From Copromyces sp. CBS 386.78 (lineage: Eukaryota > Ascomycota > Sordariomycetes > Sordariales > Sordariaceae), in the NCBI GenBank assembly GCA_030685235.1, contig MU839237.1, positions 28,274 to 92,273 on the forward strand: DNA of 64,000 bases. Direction: 5' to 3'. Under the pieces are notes generated by a model. That model worked only from the letters and a program-made list of their open reading frames with translations, did not search any database and had not been told where the DNA came from. Shown here piece by piece: positions 62,077-64,000 of this stretch (position 1 is its first letter; every line of letters begins with the position of its first letter). The position numbers and the translations under genes were made by a program.

Positions 62077-62818
62077 TAGTTATAATAATAGATTATTATT
62101 ATTGAAGGGGTTAGCGGGGAAGAGGTTGGCAGGTTGCCGCCTGAGAATCCTTAATTAAGGGATTAATTGAACTTATCGCAATAGACTCAATATAGGCTAT
62201 AATATTCTTTTTAAAATTCTTCTTAATTACAATCCGAAAATTCAGTCCAACCGGTAAGGAAATATTGCATTAACCTTAGAAGAATACTATTAATACTATA
62301 TCTATAGCAAATATAAATATATAGATAGGTCTTAACTTATTTAGGCCTATACTTTAAAAATCTATTAATAAATACTTATACCAATTATATCGAAACGTTC
62401 GGTTATATATATAAACGCTTATACTAACTTCGCTAGGCTTATAATCGGCAACGCAAGCGTATTATTAGTAATCTACTATCGCAATTCTTTATTATAGTCG
62501 TTATAATATTCTTCGGTCGGATTATTATTATTATTATTATTTTAGTAACTTTCGAAGTTAACGGTCCTTTACGCGGGTTTTCTCTTCCTTTTTGTAGAGC
62601 CCTCCATTTAGAATAATAACAAGGTCAATTACAATTACGGTTACAATTGTACGATATTAAATTATAATAATACTTACAGTAACTTGCGAAGTGGCTCGAA
62701 TTCGGATTCGTTATTCGAATTTCGTTTCCTATAGTTAAGGAGACTCCCTCGGCGGGCAGTGCCACTTCCATACTGGGGCAATACCCAACAGCCCGTATAG
62801 GGAGCTTTATATAGGCAT

Positions 62819-63230
62819 CACTCTACGGGCAATACCATACAAATCCCTATCCCTATAAAATGATAATTACTTGCAACAACGTCGCCGTCGCCGTTATATA
62901 TAATAATAAAAAAATACTTAAAAAAAGGAGTTCAATACGGCTTATTTTACGCAACCTAATCGAATCGCCTTATAAATACCCCGCCATAGCAATAGAACAC
63001 CCGTCTATAACGACCGAAAAATAGTACATTTTACAACGTACCTACATCTCCTATCCCCCAACTTACCCCCCCCCCCCCCGCGCCAATATAGCCAACCGGA
63101 CTAGATTTTAAGTATTAAAGAAGTAATAAGGAAGTAATATAAATAGAAATAGAGAAAAACAATTACAAATAATTACAAATAGGATTCAAATAGGGGGTCT
63201 CTACAATCTACAATCTACAATAACAATAAG
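62819..63230. other. Region upstream of the Gln-rich gene
   Basis: The minus frame of the Gln-rich gene stays open (TAA/TAG aside) to about 63070, so the true start could be further right. A run of 14 C lies at 63067-63080. Little RIP. No further gene seen. Confidence 0.45.
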
Positions 63231-63300
63231 GATACGAACGCCCTTATATATTACTATACTACGGGCATTCCTATAGTACCCCCTATCGGGGGCTAATAAT
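63231..63300. repeat. Hairpin plus TATA-like block, second copy
   Basis: In reverse orientation this matches 21771-21835: CCCCCGATAGGGGG hairpin, GTACTATAGG, CGTAGTATAGTAATATATAAGG. Possibly an LTR relic; no second LTR edge was found nearby. Confidence 0.5.
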
Positions 63301-63840
63301 AATTAAGATAGGAGTTTAAAGTTATAAAGACGGTTAGAAGCGATTGGAAGTAGTTTAGAAATTCTAGGATTATTTCTAATAATAATATAATACAGAAAAT
63401 ATATTCGGAAGTCATATCTAATAATATCTTAATTACTATTAAATAATCTACTTAAAGTAATCTACTTATTCTAATCTACTCCTCTAACTTTCTTCTTAAC
63501 AGCCTAACAATCTTCCCGCTTCTAATTATAGTTATAAATACTAACGAAAGTACTACAGCACGCTTCTTACGGACAAACTATTCGTTAGAGCTTAAAAAAG
63601 CAAAGGGATTACTAAAAAGTGCAATCTAAATTTAGGCTACCGTAAATCGTACCCGGGTGGTCTATTACCTCGTAAAATAATTATTTAAATTATAAAAGCT
63701 CTCTCTTTCTTATACCTCAATAGCAAACCGCACAGAAATAGCATCGCTATTATTATTACCTATACTAACTTTATCGACTATCTTAAATTTAAACTTCCGC
63801 CGACGTAAGGATAGCTTTAAAATCTAATTACTCTTTATAG
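63301..63840. other. AT-rich region, no gene seen
   Basis: Moderately RIPped unique-looking sequence. Short repeats of TAATCTACT at 63445-63480. No ORF or known motif on either strand. Confidence 0.5.
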
Positions 63841-63841
63841 C

Positions 63842-64000
63842 CTTCCCCTTCCCCTTCCCCTTCCCCTTCCCCTTCCCCTTCCCCTTCCCCTTACCCTAAC
63901 CCTTCCCCTTACCCTTACCCTTACCCTTACCCTTACCCTTACCCTTACCCTTACCCTTACCCTTACCCTTACCCTTACCCTTACCCTTACCCTTACCCTT
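63842..64000. repeat. (CCCCTT)n then (CCCTTA)n microsatellite
   Basis: About nine CCCCTT units, a single CCCTAACCC, then about 15 CCCTTA units to the window end. The reverse complement is (TAAGGG)n, not the common fungal telomere (TTAGGG)n. C-rich on the plus strand at a right-hand end is also the wrong polarity for a right telomere. It may continue beyond the window. Confidence 0.9.

Larger units (their letters stand above)
53893..62818 (-). pseudogene. RIP-killed gene for a Gln-rich protein, split by LINE H
   Basis: The best part is the last 208 codons, 54516-53893: a hydrophilic reading (F-E-W-A-T-E-E-T-Y-K-R-E-C-K-R near its start, W-A-E-L-D-M-P-E-G-G before the stop) with only eight internal stops, all TAA/TAG. 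The same frame upstream (55287-54517) is Gln/Ser/Pro/Tyr-rich: Y-P-S-P-F repeats, then about nine x-Gln-Gln-type triplets (TAATAA/TAGTAA) and a basic K-K-K stretch. Across LINE H, one TSD copy removed, the frame continues at 62077 as P-L-P-R, then C-N-I-S-L-P-V-G-L-N, to an ATG at 62818, about 711 codons in all. A rival start at 62607 (M-E-G-S-T-K-R-K-R-K) is in another frame and would need an intron or indel. Family unknown. Confidence 0.5.

Noticed and set aside
62100..62607. ATG at 62607 with a K-R-K-R-K start as the certain beginning of the Gln-rich gene.
   Set aside because: Attractive, but its frame does not connect to the downstream frame across LINE H without an intron or indel, so it is kept only as an alternative.
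63842..64000. Chromosome telomere at the window end.
   Set aside because: The unit is CCCTTA, not CCCTAA, and the C-rich strand has the wrong polarity for a right end.

Overview
The window reads as a gene-poor, AT-rich block from a filamentous ascomycete (Pezizomycotina) that uses repeat-induced point mutation (RIP). On both strands TpA is in great excess, CpA/TpG are scarce and CpG survives. Nearly all protein frames are cut by TAA/TAG where CAA, CAG or TGG would be expected, and His codons have become Tyr. No intact host gene, rRNA, CRISPR array or functional tRNA was found. Most of the sequence is a nest of dead transposable elements, dated relative to each other by target-site duplications (TSDs).

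Left (1-19765): a Tad1-like LINE (copy A, with a short antisense LINE and a foldback MITE inside) sits beside a second copy (F). A 9.4-kb Ty3/Gypsy chromovirus (Gypsy1, minus strand, 231-232-bp LTRs, TSD ATAAT) lies inside F, and it carries its own 5'-truncated LINE (G). From 19766 to 21297 there is a 56-bp tandem repeat, a T-rich microsatellite, a SINE-like repeat, an un-RIPped promoter-like island and a RIP-broken ORF.

Middle (21298-41305): a second chromovirus (Gypsy2, minus) was split by a LINE (B, minus). B was hit by a full-length 6.8-kb LINE (C, plus) and a truncated one (D, plus), and D by a short one (E, minus). From about 41305 to 47240 a Helitron Rep gene (minus) is fused in frame to the broken Gypsy2 reverse transcriptase. 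It carries three or four small foldback elements that are little touched by RIP.

Right (47240-64000): unrecognised RIP-damaged reading frames. The most interesting are two minus-strand genes for low-complexity proteins. One has a Ser/Thr/Asn-rich N-terminus and a Tyr/Gln/Ser/Gly-rich tail (50351-52048). The other is a Gln-rich protein of about 700 residues (53893-62818) cut in two by a full-length LINE (H), whose TSD lets the frame be followed across the insertion. Foldback and SINE-like repeats lie between them. The window ends in a (CCCTTA)n microsatellite, which is not the usual TTAGGG telomere sequence.

Order of events, inferred: gypsy elements and Helitron first, LINEs repeatedly into them and into each other, RIP over all of it, then MITE/foldback insertions that kept normal base composition. 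RIP is consistently weak at the 5' edges of LINE copies. In RIP DNA TGA also turns into TAA, so scarcity of TGA alone was not used to call coding frames.
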